Below, one piece after another: positions 49,573 through 61,183 of a stretch of DNA of 64,000 bases; position 1 is the first letter of the stretch; every line of letters starts with the position of its first letter. Location: positions 1,364,001-1,428,000 of the forward strand of contig NC_135037.1 of the NCBI RefSeq assembly GCF_051020975.1, written 5' to 3'. Position numbers and translations under genes: made by a program. The DNA comes from Osmia lignaria lignaria (Eukaryota; Arthropoda; Insecta; Hymenoptera; Megachilidae). The notes beneath the pieces are model-generated. The model was given only the letters and a program-made list of their open reading frames with translations, did not search any database and had not been told where the DNA came from.

Positions 49573-52500
49573 TCAAACATTCACTAAATGCAGAACGCTG
49601 TCCCTGGTGATACCAATCTCCCTCAAGGTAGTTCCAAGTTGCTCTAATCTCTTCGGCGAATATCTAAAAAATAGACATGTTTGAAATAATGCAATAAAAG
49701 ATAAAATTTCTCAATGATATTTTACCCGCTGAGAACAATTTTGTATCCTCGAGGAACAGTCCTGGTCATAGCTTTGTCCAATAACTGATAAAGTCGAGCT
49801 ATGGGATCGTCAGCCGAAACATGGACTAAATAAACAGTGCCACCGTTCAGAGACCTGACTTTTAATCGAAGTTCACCACGTGCCCCAGTCGGTTCATTGA
49901 TTTGATGCAAAATAGGGGCCTGAGAATACAGAAACGTTAGAAAATAAATCTGAAATGAAAAATCTTATCCCAACTCCCTTACAGCATTCTTTCGTACTGG
50001 TGTCGCGGATTTAGTTGGACGTGGATTTTTCTTCGCTACTATATTGTTCGCTTGAGAATTTGACATTTGAGATACGTTGCTGTTATTAGAATCAACTGGT
50101 TTTGTTTTCGGTGCAGGTTTAGAGTTGACGGATAATCTCGCGTTCGGTAGACTCGATGATCTTGATTTGTGCCGGAAACGATCGTCAGGTGTTTCACGAT
50201 TTCGACTGGATAAAATTATTCCATGAATATCGAAAATGTTGAAATAAAATCGATACAGTCGGTGACCTTACTACCTAGGATCAAGATTCTATTTTACCTA
50301 GGTGACAGTCTAGACGATGACCTATCGGTAGAACTGTGATAACACCTGCCGGAACTCGGAAACCTCAACACACCTTTGGATTTAACACTTGTCTCACGTA
50401 CGTAGACATCGAACTCGGTGTTTCTCGTTGCTGTGTCACGCTTTTGAAAAAGGAATTTCCAAGTCAATATGTCACAGGTGTGTTAAACAGATTTTGAAAG
50501 ACACTCGAACAAGTTTACCTTCTCTTTCCGGTTACTACGACTTAGCTCAGCGTTTATATGAGACTGTAGATGAGTGTTGGAGCAGATATTGTTGTGAGAG
50601 GCTAAAATTTGCGAACGAAGAACGTACATCTCGAGAGGAGGAGAATCCGAGGATCCTTTCGACTTGTAGGATCTGTTGAAGATAAATATGGAAACGATCG
50701 TTGTAGTCTGATTATTGGAAATCGAAGATAATTTTACCTGACCGATAAAGGCGTCAAATGCGTTGATAGATCCATGTTCGAGACATTATGAGGTGACTTT
50801 TGGAAACTGGCACTGGGCCTACGGATTTTCGATGGTAACGATGGGTTATCAATTTGAAGTTGCTTACCCAATCGATAACCTTGACCGGGGAATTCTACAT
50901 TATTCAAGTACATTTGATTTCTGTGATCCTCTACCTAATAAAGAAGCAATAATTAATATATGTAAACGTTAATAATTAATATATGTCATGTTCACCTTGA
51001 ATGGAACACCGTTTGGATAAGCTTCTTGCAACTCCGAAGGAAAATAACCATCCAAGATGTCACGAAGAAACGACATCGTCGCCTGGTCATTGTAGGGACG
51101 TAACGATCCGTCTTGAATTATCATTCCATTTTTGTAGAATTTTAAACACATGCAAGAAGGAGTCTTCAAGCAATTATTAAACAACACTCGATTAGTTGAT
51201 CGTCGATGAAACGCATAACTAACGTTGAAATAATATATAAGTACGCGATCATTAAGTTAATCGTGTCATCGATAAGGAAAGAAAAACAAATATTAGCAAA
51301 TTGTCACTCGTTTAGTTTGAATGTGTTTGAATGTAGAATGTCACAACCTATGCGCTTGTAATTTACATTCATTCACCTAACCGGTTTGCTTGATTTATGT
51401 CAGCCTTCTGTGGTTCATTCGAATGTATTTGGGTCAAAGTATCGATGTCGAAAATTTATTTAATTGACAGAATAACAAGATAATGGTAGAACAATGATAC
51501 ACGAAATTATATTGCAAAAGAATTCGAGGTTTGAAGTTCAAAAGCTGAAAGTATAACAATTAAGTACCGTGCGTCGCCGACCTTCCGGACGGATTCTTGG
51601 TATCTATTCTTATGGATCATGATACCAAGAAGACCCAGAAGGCTAAGGAAAAAGTTTCCAAGTGGCAATTCTATCTATCTTTCTAATGGTACCGAAGGCC
51701 AAAAATCTAAGTCCCCCTCGAGACAAGGATACCGGGAGCCTAAGTTCCGTACGTCCCCGACTCTCCGGACGGAAACTCGGTATAAAATCTTTCCGAGTCC
51801 CTAATACGCTAGTTTCTCACGAAACGTAATGAAATACGATTTACTTTGAACGTTGCTCCGTTTCCTTTCTCGTTGTGCTGCACGTGAACTTCGCCCTTAC
51901 CGGCAGCCAGATTCAGCTGATCGATGTTAGCGATAACCTGGTCGTAACATGCCTCGATGGGATTACTGAAACGCATCGACAACTGATAATTAATTCGATC
52001 TGGATGCTGGCATCTTTAAATAGCAACGTATACTCGATTTACTTGGGAATCGTATCAGTACACCTCGGGCTGTTCGTGTCGCCCACCCAGATCAGACCGT
52101 AGTCGGCCAAGAATTTCTGTGAAATCAATCTTCATGGTAATTTTGATGGCAATTAAAATAATAGACCGCCCAACCCTGTACCAACCAACCTCCATCTCGA
52201 ATATTTTCCGTTCGAGGATCAAACATCGTTCGTAAAGTTGCTCGGAATGATCGGTTTGTATTTGACGTTGCTGTTGTTCCTTCTTTCGTAACATCTCCAT
52301 GTTCTTGCTTTTATTTTCCCACTCTTTCACCTATGATCAAAGAGTAAAACGTTATCGAAAGGGAAGAAGCAACGATTGGCCAACGAAAACACAGTGGAGA
52401 ACCTTCCGTTTCAAACGAATGATCTCTTGATCCTTTAACTTCGACTGTTCCTCGTTCTTCCTCAGGTTCGTTTGTACCTTTTGCAACTGAGTCTCTACCA

Positions 52501-53425
52501 CGCATAGTTGTTTCGTCAGGGCACCGATCAACTCGCTTTCTGTTACATTTAAAAGGCATCAACCCTTTGGATTATTTTATATTTCATTTTAATTCGATTC
52601 TAATTTTTCTAATTTCTAAGCCCCTGCAAGGCTACTTTGGCGGAAGATTGCAAGTTTCAAGTTCTAATGCCCGCACCCTAAATACCGTGCGTCCATGAAG
52701 TTTCTAACGTCGCATTAACGACAGATTCTTGCGGATCAGGATAAAATTGCTCGAGTAATTGTCGAGCGACGATTACCGCGGACGATACTCAAATGCATCC
52801 AATTAATCCGGCACGAAACGTGTGATTAGATCGAAGGAAAATGATACGAGTACACGCAACCGGTTCCATATAATCTTGTTACGTTTTTCATTTTCTTGCT
52901 TGTATATCTGGATAATCACGTACCTTCTTGAATGACCGCGTTATCTGGCACGTAGAAACTCGTCGGTTTAGCGTTGCAGTTCCAAAATTTTCTACCACCG
53001 TTGAATGTGCTGATAGAGGTTGTCTTATCGATCCTTCTTTGAATACGAGTCACATCTCTTCTGGATTCTGACAGCGGGATATTGGTATTTTCATACGAGG
53101 TATTTCTAATATCATCTAATTCCTCTTCGTTATCCACTAGGTAAGTCGAGGTCGAAGAAATCCTTTTCAATCTGGATCAGAAATATTAGCAAGAATCAAA
53201 ATTTCAATGTTAATAACCTTAGGTGAGATGAATTCGCGAATTACAGCTATCGGAGGTCCATTGAGTTCGCGGAGAACGCGTTGAGATAATTTACAATTCG
53301 TCAAAGTTGATTTGTACGATTAGAACTAAAAGATACTTGTGGTTGCTGTTGTGATTCGGGGTTGAAGTTGAAGAGCATTTTGTCAATTTCTTCCGTGATG
53401 ACGCGGAACGGTTCGATTGGCTCAT
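49573..53425 (-). CDS. Ubxn11: UBX domain-containing protein 11 (socius)-like, SEP plus UBX
   Basis: Multi-exon minus-strand gene. In order: a polar N-terminal exon (52916-53172) ending near GGRKFWNCNAKPTSFYVPDN; a coiled coil (SELIGALTKQLCVVETQLQK; NMEMLRKKEQQQRQ) ending in the UBXN11 hallmark FLADYGLIWVGD; the segment CYDQVIANIDQLNLAAGKGE; and a SEP domain (LKFYKNGMIIQDGSLRPYND, then LRDILDGYFPSELQEAYPNG with VPFK). After a long Ser/Asn/Lys-rich disordered stretch come a UBX beta-grasp region (RLKVRSLNGGTVYLVHVSAD, RLYQLLDKAMTR) and the end EIGITRDSVLHLVNV. Known family role: UBX proteins bind p97/VCP; vertebrate UBXN11 interacts with Rnd GTPases. The start at 53425 (MSQSNRSASS) is chosen because it keeps the splice phase; another ATG at about 53440 gives a plausible peptide but breaks phase. 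Confidence 0.85.
51561..51783. repeat. Pair of 43-bp direct repeats in a UBXN11-like intron
   Basis: 51561-51603 and 51741-51783 are similar 43-bp segments, both of the form TAAGT(A/T)CCGT(G/A)CGTC with a shared CTCCGGACGGA-type core, spaced 180 bp apart. A shorter related piece (TACCGTGCGTCC) occurs at about 52682. They look like fragments of an interspersed repeat. Confidence 0.65.
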
Positions 53426-54379
53426 CGTGCGACGGCGGCATTTATCAGCGAGTTGGCTAGCATTTACATTGAAAATTTATGCTAGATTTTTCCGAAAGTG
53501 TTCCGGTTGTCGTGCAATTCGAAACGCACGAGGCGAACGGAAGTGATCGAATGTGAACTCCGCGGTTGATGGCGGTCCGTGGTCGAACGAACCATCAATG
53601 CGAAGTTGCTGTCAACCATGAAATGTAACATTCATATGGAGCGACATACTTTCAGCTGGATTTGTTTAAAAAAGAAAAATTTCTGCTACGTTAACCGACC
53701 TTGCACGAGAATCTTAATTAACGCTAATGGTAACAGTTTACGTCGCACGGAATCCTGAGAATCTCTATTGTTATGATAATGTTAATTGAAAAACTACAGA
53801 ATTCACGGTTTCGCAACGATGACTGGACGATAAATTTGAAATAGTTCGAAGCAGTGAAAGTAGAGACCTTCGAGCACGCTTTGACCCATTTCAAGTGGGT
53901 GCACAATGAATCATGCATCGTTTTGCAAAATTGCATTATAAATTTTAATGACCTCTATAATCTATGGATGGTATCAAATTTAATTAGAAACATTGATTTC
54001 ATTATATTTCATGATTATTTTTTTCAGGATATCCGTCAGACGATGATATAACCGGAAAGATAAAAACACTTCCTGATTGTACCGCTTATTACGAAACAGA
54101 GGTGTATAGTTTTCTTAAACCTAGACTTTACATGCTATTCTATCATAATACTATAACAAAGAAAATATTTTAGTATTAAATAGTACTGGAATTAAAGTAT
54201 ACTTATTTTGGGTCACAAGATATTTTATTATAAGGAAAGGTATAAATTGCCTAAAATAAAAATTGTACTTTCATGTATACACGTGTCCTTATGAATCAAT
54301 ATACGAGTTGATGGTTGTTAAAGGTTTAACAGGGCTATAACGACGTCCATTTTCCTTCAGACACGTTTATCAACCCACG
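53426..54379. other. Upstream flank of the UBXN11-like gene
   Basis: No convincing coding exon. The part up to about 53640 is moderately GC-rich and CpG-containing and probably includes the promoter of the minus-strand gene. The remainder is AT-rich and featureless. Confidence 0.4.
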
Positions 54380-54793
54380 CACGACCTTTGGTAAAAGATC
54401 GATGAATGACGTTCAAAGATTCGATTCCCAGCAGCGAGGAGAACGATGCTGTCGCGACGCCGCGTCACGACGCACGAGGCATCGATCGACGCCTGGGTGT
54501 GTGTTAGTGAATGCGTCACGTGACCGCTGCGCCTCGGAGTGGCGAACGCAGGGGAACCTCCTCGACAACGCCGTGGCACACGTTCGCTCTTCCCGGAGCT
54601 GTTACAACCGCGTATTTCTCGTGTCGTTCATCGGTAACAGTGAATATTTAGTATCCACGAGTTCCCCTAACCGGTGCGAATAATGACGATGAACGCATGA
54701 AGCGTGGTGAAACGCGTGCCTGGCAAAATGCGAGCCGAAAGGAGAGCCGTCGAACGTCGGGAGATCTTCGTCAGAAGGAAAGACGGGCCGAAG
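54380..54793 (+). promoter_or_regulatory. CpG-rich segment, candidate promoter / first 5' UTR exon of the SLC17-like gene
   Basis: A GC- and CpG-rich island in AT-rich DNA. It ends in a strong donor-like GGTGAGTTAA at 54793-54802 on the plus strand. Because the plus-strand transporter's coding sequence begins with a 17-nt exon at 61184 preceded by an acceptor, distal non-coding first exons are expected and this is one candidate. It is not proven by sequence. Confidence 0.35.
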
Positions 54794-54802
54794 GTGAGTT
54801 AA

Positions 54803-56685
54803 TAAAATCGATCGTTTTCAAGCCTCTGCCCTTTCCTATTAACGGTCACGGCCACTGCCACGTGGTTTCTGCGAATTGGTAAGCTAGTTCCTGTCAGACA
54901 TAACCTCAATCCTAAGACGCGGCGTTGAGGTTAGAAGATACATTACACGAAATAGTTGCTTTTGTTCGTGTCCAATAGTGTATATCGTGAAACTTATTGA
55001 AAATATGGTGTTTCTGAAAGATTTCGAGGTATATGGGATGATGTAACAATTAGTATGGTCGTTGATATCGTCCGTTCGTTAATCTCCGTTGCCGGTACAG
55101 TGGCGTGTTTCTCCCCTTAGGGGCGGCAGTGACGTAAGAAGCGAAGAAGGCTTCACTACTTTTCTTTACATTTTGAACACAAGTATAACATTTTACATTA
55201 TTATTTTCTATTTTAATTGAAAATTAATAATCCTATATATAGCGATATACAGCCTCAGAAGCTATAAAACATAAATCTTTTAAATTTGTTTCCTTTCAGT
55301 TGTCTGTTTACAAACTCGATGAGAGAATGCTAAATTTAAAATTTTGGGGGGGAGGGGGTGCCGAAGCCGCCATAGTTTGAAGAAGGGTTGCTCCCCTGAA
55401 GAAATTATTTCCTGTAGTATCGTATAAGAATCAAGAAGAATTTGAAATATTCCGAAATATTCCTTTATAAGTTGTCGAACCTGTATATTTTCAAGAAACG
55501 AAGAATAAAAGAATGGAAGGCAGTCCATAGTGTCACGGGGGCTGATCACATGTCTAGTCTCGTGCTGTTATCCGCAAGAATTCCATCGAGCGAATCACTC
55601 GGCCTCGCCGCTTGATAGGGTCAAATACGAAATAATTAAGCTTAATGCAACCGACAGCGAAATTCAGAGGACGCGAATTTCTTCCGCTTCACGTGACGTT
55701 TTTGTAAACGAGAAGAACATGTTTTGTCATTGCGATTGACACAGTTGATAACTTTTCATCCTTCCTTTTCTTTTTTTTATTTCAAATGAACTTGTACTTT
55801 ATTATCTGTACGTAAAAAATACCACGTTTCTTTTTATATCGATGATAATTAACGTTGCGAAACACCGGAGTTTATGTAAAAGCGATCAAACATTTAAGTA
55901 AAACGTTGAACGACCAAGACACCTGTTGTACCCGGCGTGGAAAATACTCTTTAAGGTATGCACCCATCGATCGATGAAAATTGACCCGTTGAGCCTCTAC
56001 GCGGCGACCTTGCAATTTTATAAACGATAACACGAGTCAAAGAAGGTATAATGGATGAAAAACGTCCAAGTTGACGGAATTTCTGCTGATGTAGCTGAAT
56101 ATCGCAAACCCGTTAATAAATATGAAGATTGAGTCATTCACCTTTCTTATTCTGTGTCGTATTCTAGATAGCAGAGCTTATTTAAAAACTAGAAATAAGT
56201 AAATAAAATAATTGGAAATTAAATACACATTGTTTTTTTCATTTTGATCCCGATTTGTGAATTTTGAAACAAAGAAACAACATGAATCATGGAATATAGA
56301 GTTTCTCGGTATTATTTCAGAATTTTCCTGTTATGAGAGGTTTCTCTGCATTTCTCATGATTAATAACGGCTTAAATCAACATCGGAATTAATTCAAAAC
56401 ACGTTGACATGATCAGAATCATACAATAAACACAAGTGTTCGATGCAATTGAAACCACAGAAATTGTAGCACGTGTGCGTACTGTGCAAAAAAAAAAGAA
56501 AATTCAAACAGCAACATGTGACTCACTTACCAATGATGTATTACAATGAAAAGTAATAAGCAGCCATGGGAATCGTTAAACAAGGTATCAGATTCCAATT
56601 AATATCCATTAGCCAGTGTCATTTCTTGTATACCCTTGTTTATTCGATCATGTTGACGTGTAATGGAAGAAAATGTTCTCCTTAA
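54803..56685. other. Non-coding stretch, nothing recognised
   Basis: About 1.9 kb without recognisable genes, containing a G-run (GGGGGGAGGGGG) at about 55348. ORFs here have no conserved features. Confidence 0.4.
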
Positions 56686-56819
56686 GCGCTCTAGAGTTCC
56701 CTAGGCGCTCTAAGGATCCCTAGGGGCTCTAAGGATCCCTAAGCGCTCTAAGGATCCCTAGGCGGTCTAGGGTTCCCTAGGCGCTCTAAGGATCCCTAGG
56801 CGCTCTAAGGCTTTCCTAG
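56686..56819. repeat. 19-bp minisatellite, seven units
   Basis: Seven consecutive units of consensus GCGCTCTAAGGATCCCTAG, one of them 20 bp, with one to four substitutions each. Each unit contains the near-palindrome CTAAGGATCCCTAG with a BamHI-like GGATCC core. Confidence 0.92.
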
Positions 56820-56860
56820 GGCTCGCTTAAGGCTACGGTGAGTTATAGGTGGGTGAAAAT

Positions 56861-56962
56861 TCGAAATTTGGCAATTTGAAAATTTGAGTATTTGAAAATC
56901 TGGAAATTGGAAACTTGGAAATTTGGCAATTTGGAGACAGAAATTTGCAAATTTGTAAATTC
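56861..56962. repeat. Degenerate AAATTTGG-type periodic tract
   Basis: About a dozen loosely repeated GAAATTTGGCAATTTG-like words of 8-10 bp, both purine-pyrimidine strands self-complementary in part (AAATTT, CAAATTTG). It lies directly after the 19-bp minisatellite. It also creates false ORFs on the minus strand. Confidence 0.7.
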
Positions 56963-57758
56963 CAAAATTCATATAGGTTTCTTTGGCTAAGGGTAAAAGT
57001 AAAGGGAGGACCCTTCCACCACTTATCTTCAATTTCGAAAAAGAATCCAGAAGGAACCCACGTAGAACCCAAAAAGAATCTACCATACACTATTCTAAAC
57101 TAAAGATATCTATATTGCGGCCAAATGTCCGTCGACGTTACGTGTCACCCAAAGGTATCTAAACAGCCTCGTCATCGTCACGTTTCCTCGTTTCGCGACG
57201 TGTCCACGATCCTCGTGAATTGTTTCCTACCCGGCAAACGAGCGATTGAAAAGCAAAAGCACCGGTGGTGGGGTGTGCGAGATAGTCAATGCCTCGTGGT
57301 CCGGTCGCCTTTCAGTGTCGGCCGTTCTCCTCGTCCGGGATGTCGTTTTGTCTTTTTCCGGTCTGTTGCATTCGTTGCTTCCACAATTCTTCGGCACCGA
57401 TCGTCGAACAGTGATCAATAAATTTATCGGAGACACTCGACTCGTGGCACGAGTCTCTCATCCAAACTTTTCACATAGAATTTCAATTATAAATCAGCGA
57501 ACAGAAATTCGATTTTATTTTTACACAAGTGCACTGAGAACACATTACATCGCCATCGTTTTTAATAATTCAGTGACTCCGCGTTTATTCACGTGTGAAC
57601 GTCACGGAGATTGAAAATATTTGTCGAAGGAACGTGTATAAAGAAAGGTGTTCCTCGAGTATCGAACTCGTTAATTGTCTGCACGGTACCAATTCACTTG
57701 TCATAACGTTCTCTAATATTACATACTTAAATGTGATGTAAACACTGTTAGTGTGCTC

Positions 57759-57761
<3 letters not shown>

Positions 57762-57794
<33 letters not shown>
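57762..57794. repeat. (GA)n microsatellite
   Basis: About 16 uninterrupted GA dinucleotides. GA tracts can bind GAGA-factor-like proteins in insect promoters, and a strong donor (GTAAGT at 57831) follows closely, so this could flank an alternative first exon of the downstream transporter gene. Confidence 0.85.
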
Positions 57795-57797
<3 letters not shown>

Positions 57798-57830
57798 TTT
57801 CGAATCGATAACGCCACGTGCTTCCTTGCT

Positions 57831-60800
57831 GTAAGTAATCTGTATTTTTTTGTAATATTATTTACAATTAACGAACGGAGCATAAAACGATAAGACGATT
57901 AGGCTCGTTCCCCTAATTTCTGTTTCACTCATTTCAGTTTTATTTCGCTGAGAAAGCAAAACGTATTACGAGCAGTCAGCAATATTAACGTTCCTAATGG
58001 TTTATTATTTATCACGTACATATTTTCTTTGCGGTATCATCGATTTAGTCCGCTTACAGTCGATGGTAATCGCAAACTTTACCATCAATTACGATCGATT
58101 GTAAGAATGGCAACGTGTGTTTTTTAATTCCGTGTAATGTCACTGTTGTAACACCGATGAAAAAAATATCAGCTCACCACGAGTATACGCTTGGATGATA
58201 AATTGATGTTTATAGAAATGAATGAAAAAACACTCGATGAACATAAGTAATGAAATTGTGAAAGACAAAAGTGTTTTCACAATTTGGCATAATTTTTCAA
58301 CGATTATTAATGCTTGTAGAGAAATATTTTTCAAGTTGGACGCTACGAAATTAATGTAAATCATGATGAATCATGTTGCATACGATTCTACTTAATGTCA
58401 GAGAATTTGAATCGCGCAATATTAACGCGTTCGCCAGCGCAGTGGAAACGGAAATCTGTAGTCAGACACGTTGGGCTTTTAATTGTGGATACGAATAAGT
58501 AATTTTCAAATGCAAGCTTTCAATTTTTTGTTTTATAGTATTAGTACAATTTCTTTTTTTTTCATTATTATTATTATTTGCTTATATTAAATTGGAAGCG
58601 TTTGTTAGCGACGACTATGGTCGTCGACCATATGTTGTTAAACAATCGACCTAGAGTAATTATAAAAGCAGTACGGTCGATCCGATCGATAATCAACGCT
58701 TCGTAGCCGAGTTAACGCATTAACATTTGAAGAAACTTCGTTTCATTTAATAACCAGACGTACGATTCTTTCATTTTTCTTAGAGGTAATGCTCCAAGCA
58801 TACATCGCACTAATAAAACAAAAGATACGACTCCCTAATCCATTTCTGTTAAATCATGTAAATTATTTTTGTAATCGAATTTAATATGATCGAATAAGTG
58901 GAGGGAAAAAAGATGAAAATTAAAAGTAAGGTACAGCGAATCTTATCAGAGAATTCTTTTTTTAATTTGCTAATTGTTGACATGTTAAATAGAGATGGTA
59001 GATGATAATTTCTGATTGATTTATCAAAATAATTAAAAAATTATCATTTAGTAAGATAATGGTACATTTATCAGTAATAAGAAAGAAAGCATTCTCATAT
59101 CCAAGTAAAATATCACCCTTGGTAATATGTTAAATATAATTATGTAGTAACGATGAATTTCTATCGAGTGTATTTGATTATGTAATTATGAATCGGAATT
59201 GAATGGAACATGGCTTATTCAGATAACAGAAGTGTGTCATTAAGGCACGTGTCGTTAATCGTAACTTACGATTAGAACGGGAAAAGTCATCCCGATTTTA
59301 ATTCATCAACTTGCGTACTTCCGGTAGGATATTTGCATAGTGGCTTCTCGATACCCGTCTGCTATCCATTAACGCGATTAATGAGTTTAGTAAGAAAAAA
59401 GAGCTAAGTGTCCTGAAGCCCCGAAGGACGGAGTCGGGTTAATCGTGACTCGATTAAAATTATTAGAAAAACGATATCTGGAATGAAATTAAATTTAAGG
59501 ATTTACTTTGTGTAAAAATTGGAAATTTAAAGTTTTGTGAGGTATAATTTTTATTTTTTTTAAACACCTTGTGTAACCGTCACGAGTGCATTTGCAGACA
59601 CATTGGGATGAATCATATTCAGAAATCGAACAGCTCTAGAGTGCAGATACACTTCCTGTGTGATATTCATTTTATCGCCGCCATGTTAGACGTGATAGAA
59701 CAAAAAGTTGGTTGCAAGTTATCTATTCATTCATTTATAAATGTAACATGCTTTAGGACTTTCACACAGAGCTCTTCATTTTTTTCAACTGTTGAATAAT
59801 GAAAATGCAATGCAATGAAAGATCCAAGTTCTGCTTTATAAATTGCGAAATGACATAAAAGAATCCATGGTGTTTAATTTATGTAATTAACGAGGAAATA
59901 ATCGAGATAATCTCATTAACAACAAAGCAACAGGTATCCATATTTCTTCTAATCACTGTTTCAATTAAAATTCTCTTTACCCCGCCGAACGTAACACAAT
60001 TCTTCGTTGGTCATTTCCTCCGCAGAACTCGAGGTCTCGTTCAAAGAATAATTTCTTCCTCTTTGTTTTGTTTTTTCGCGAACTAGCAACCTTCCGTTCG
60101 AACTGATGAATTTTCAAATTGCGTTCGTGGAATACCATCGCATATGAGTTGCGTGTCGGAATTTCATCGCGCCCTCGCAAACCATCCGCGTGCTATTAAA
60201 TTCTGAGCATTTCTTCGTTTGCTTCAATCGATATGCTTGCTCTAATAAAACCTAGCGCGAAACTCGAACGAGTTTCGTAAAAGGGAACGCAGGCTGGCGC
60301 GTGACAAAATCGAGACACCGTTTATCAAAATACGCCTCTTTGTGCGCCATTTGTTGCATTTCCAGTTCGCTCGTTTTATTTTGCATTTGAAATCAGCAAT
60401 AAAACCATGATACCATTTTCAACAACTATAGTTTTGATAGCACATTGAACAGTACAAGAATTTCGTTCCGAACCATTGCTTCACGTAATTAACAACCAGT
60501 CATTTTGTATCGAAAATATCAACGAAGCGTTTACATAGTAATTTTCTTCAGACTTTAAGCTTTACATTGATATACCATAAGTGCCATTTCATGTTACTTT
60601 TATGTCATGAAATTATATCAGACTTTCGTCATTGCTCGTACGATATGCAACAACCTGATATTAGTTTAGAGTAAGATAACGTTCGCCACTGTTGAACCTT
60701 GAAGAAGCAAAAAGCGAAGTTAATTAGGGCCAGTAACTCTCATCACAGTCTATGCCTGACTATTTGATGGAAAATGTTGGCGCGGTTTAATTGATTACCG

Positions 60801-61131
60801 CGAACGAAACAAAGGTCTCGAGGAAGTTACATAAAAATCTGTTGAGTATTGCGTGAAATTACGCCATCGTCATTGCGATCAATTTTTGAAGAATTTAAAG
60901 TTAAATGAACAAAAAGTATCCTGGATCTACGAGATTGCACAGTTACACGCGATAGTCAGCGATTCTGTTAATAAAACGACGTGCAACACGTAGATAGGAC
61001 GAAGCTGATGGATAAATCACCGGTTCAACTGCGGCTTAATGTTCTTCATTAATTTTAATTAACGTGCCGACGCGATTTATGATCGCATCATTTTACGTTT
61101 GTAATTCTGTATCTTTGATGATTTTTTTCAG
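57831..61131 (+). other. Probable 5' UTR intron / intergenic DNA upstream of the SLC17-like gene
   Basis: About 3.3 kb with no coding exon seen. It starts with a consensus donor GTAAGTAATC at 57831 and ends with a strong acceptor TTTTTTTCAG at 61122-61131, so it could be a single 5' UTR intron. There are no clear repeats within it. Confidence 0.4.
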
Positions 61132-61183
61132 AGTCTCAGGTGATCTTTCTTCCTTTTCACTGGAACGGTAACAGTCAATCAAG

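Noticed and set aside
53301..53443. Alternative UBXN11-like start at about 53440 (MPPSHDEPIEPF...)
   Set aside because: The peptide looks plausible but its splice phase leads to a stop soon after the next exon begins; the start at 53425 keeps the frame. Not fully excluded.
57246..57614. 122-residue plus-strand ORF
   Set aside because: No recognisable domain, frame overlaps other random ORFs of similar size, and it lies in presumed 5' regulatory sequence.
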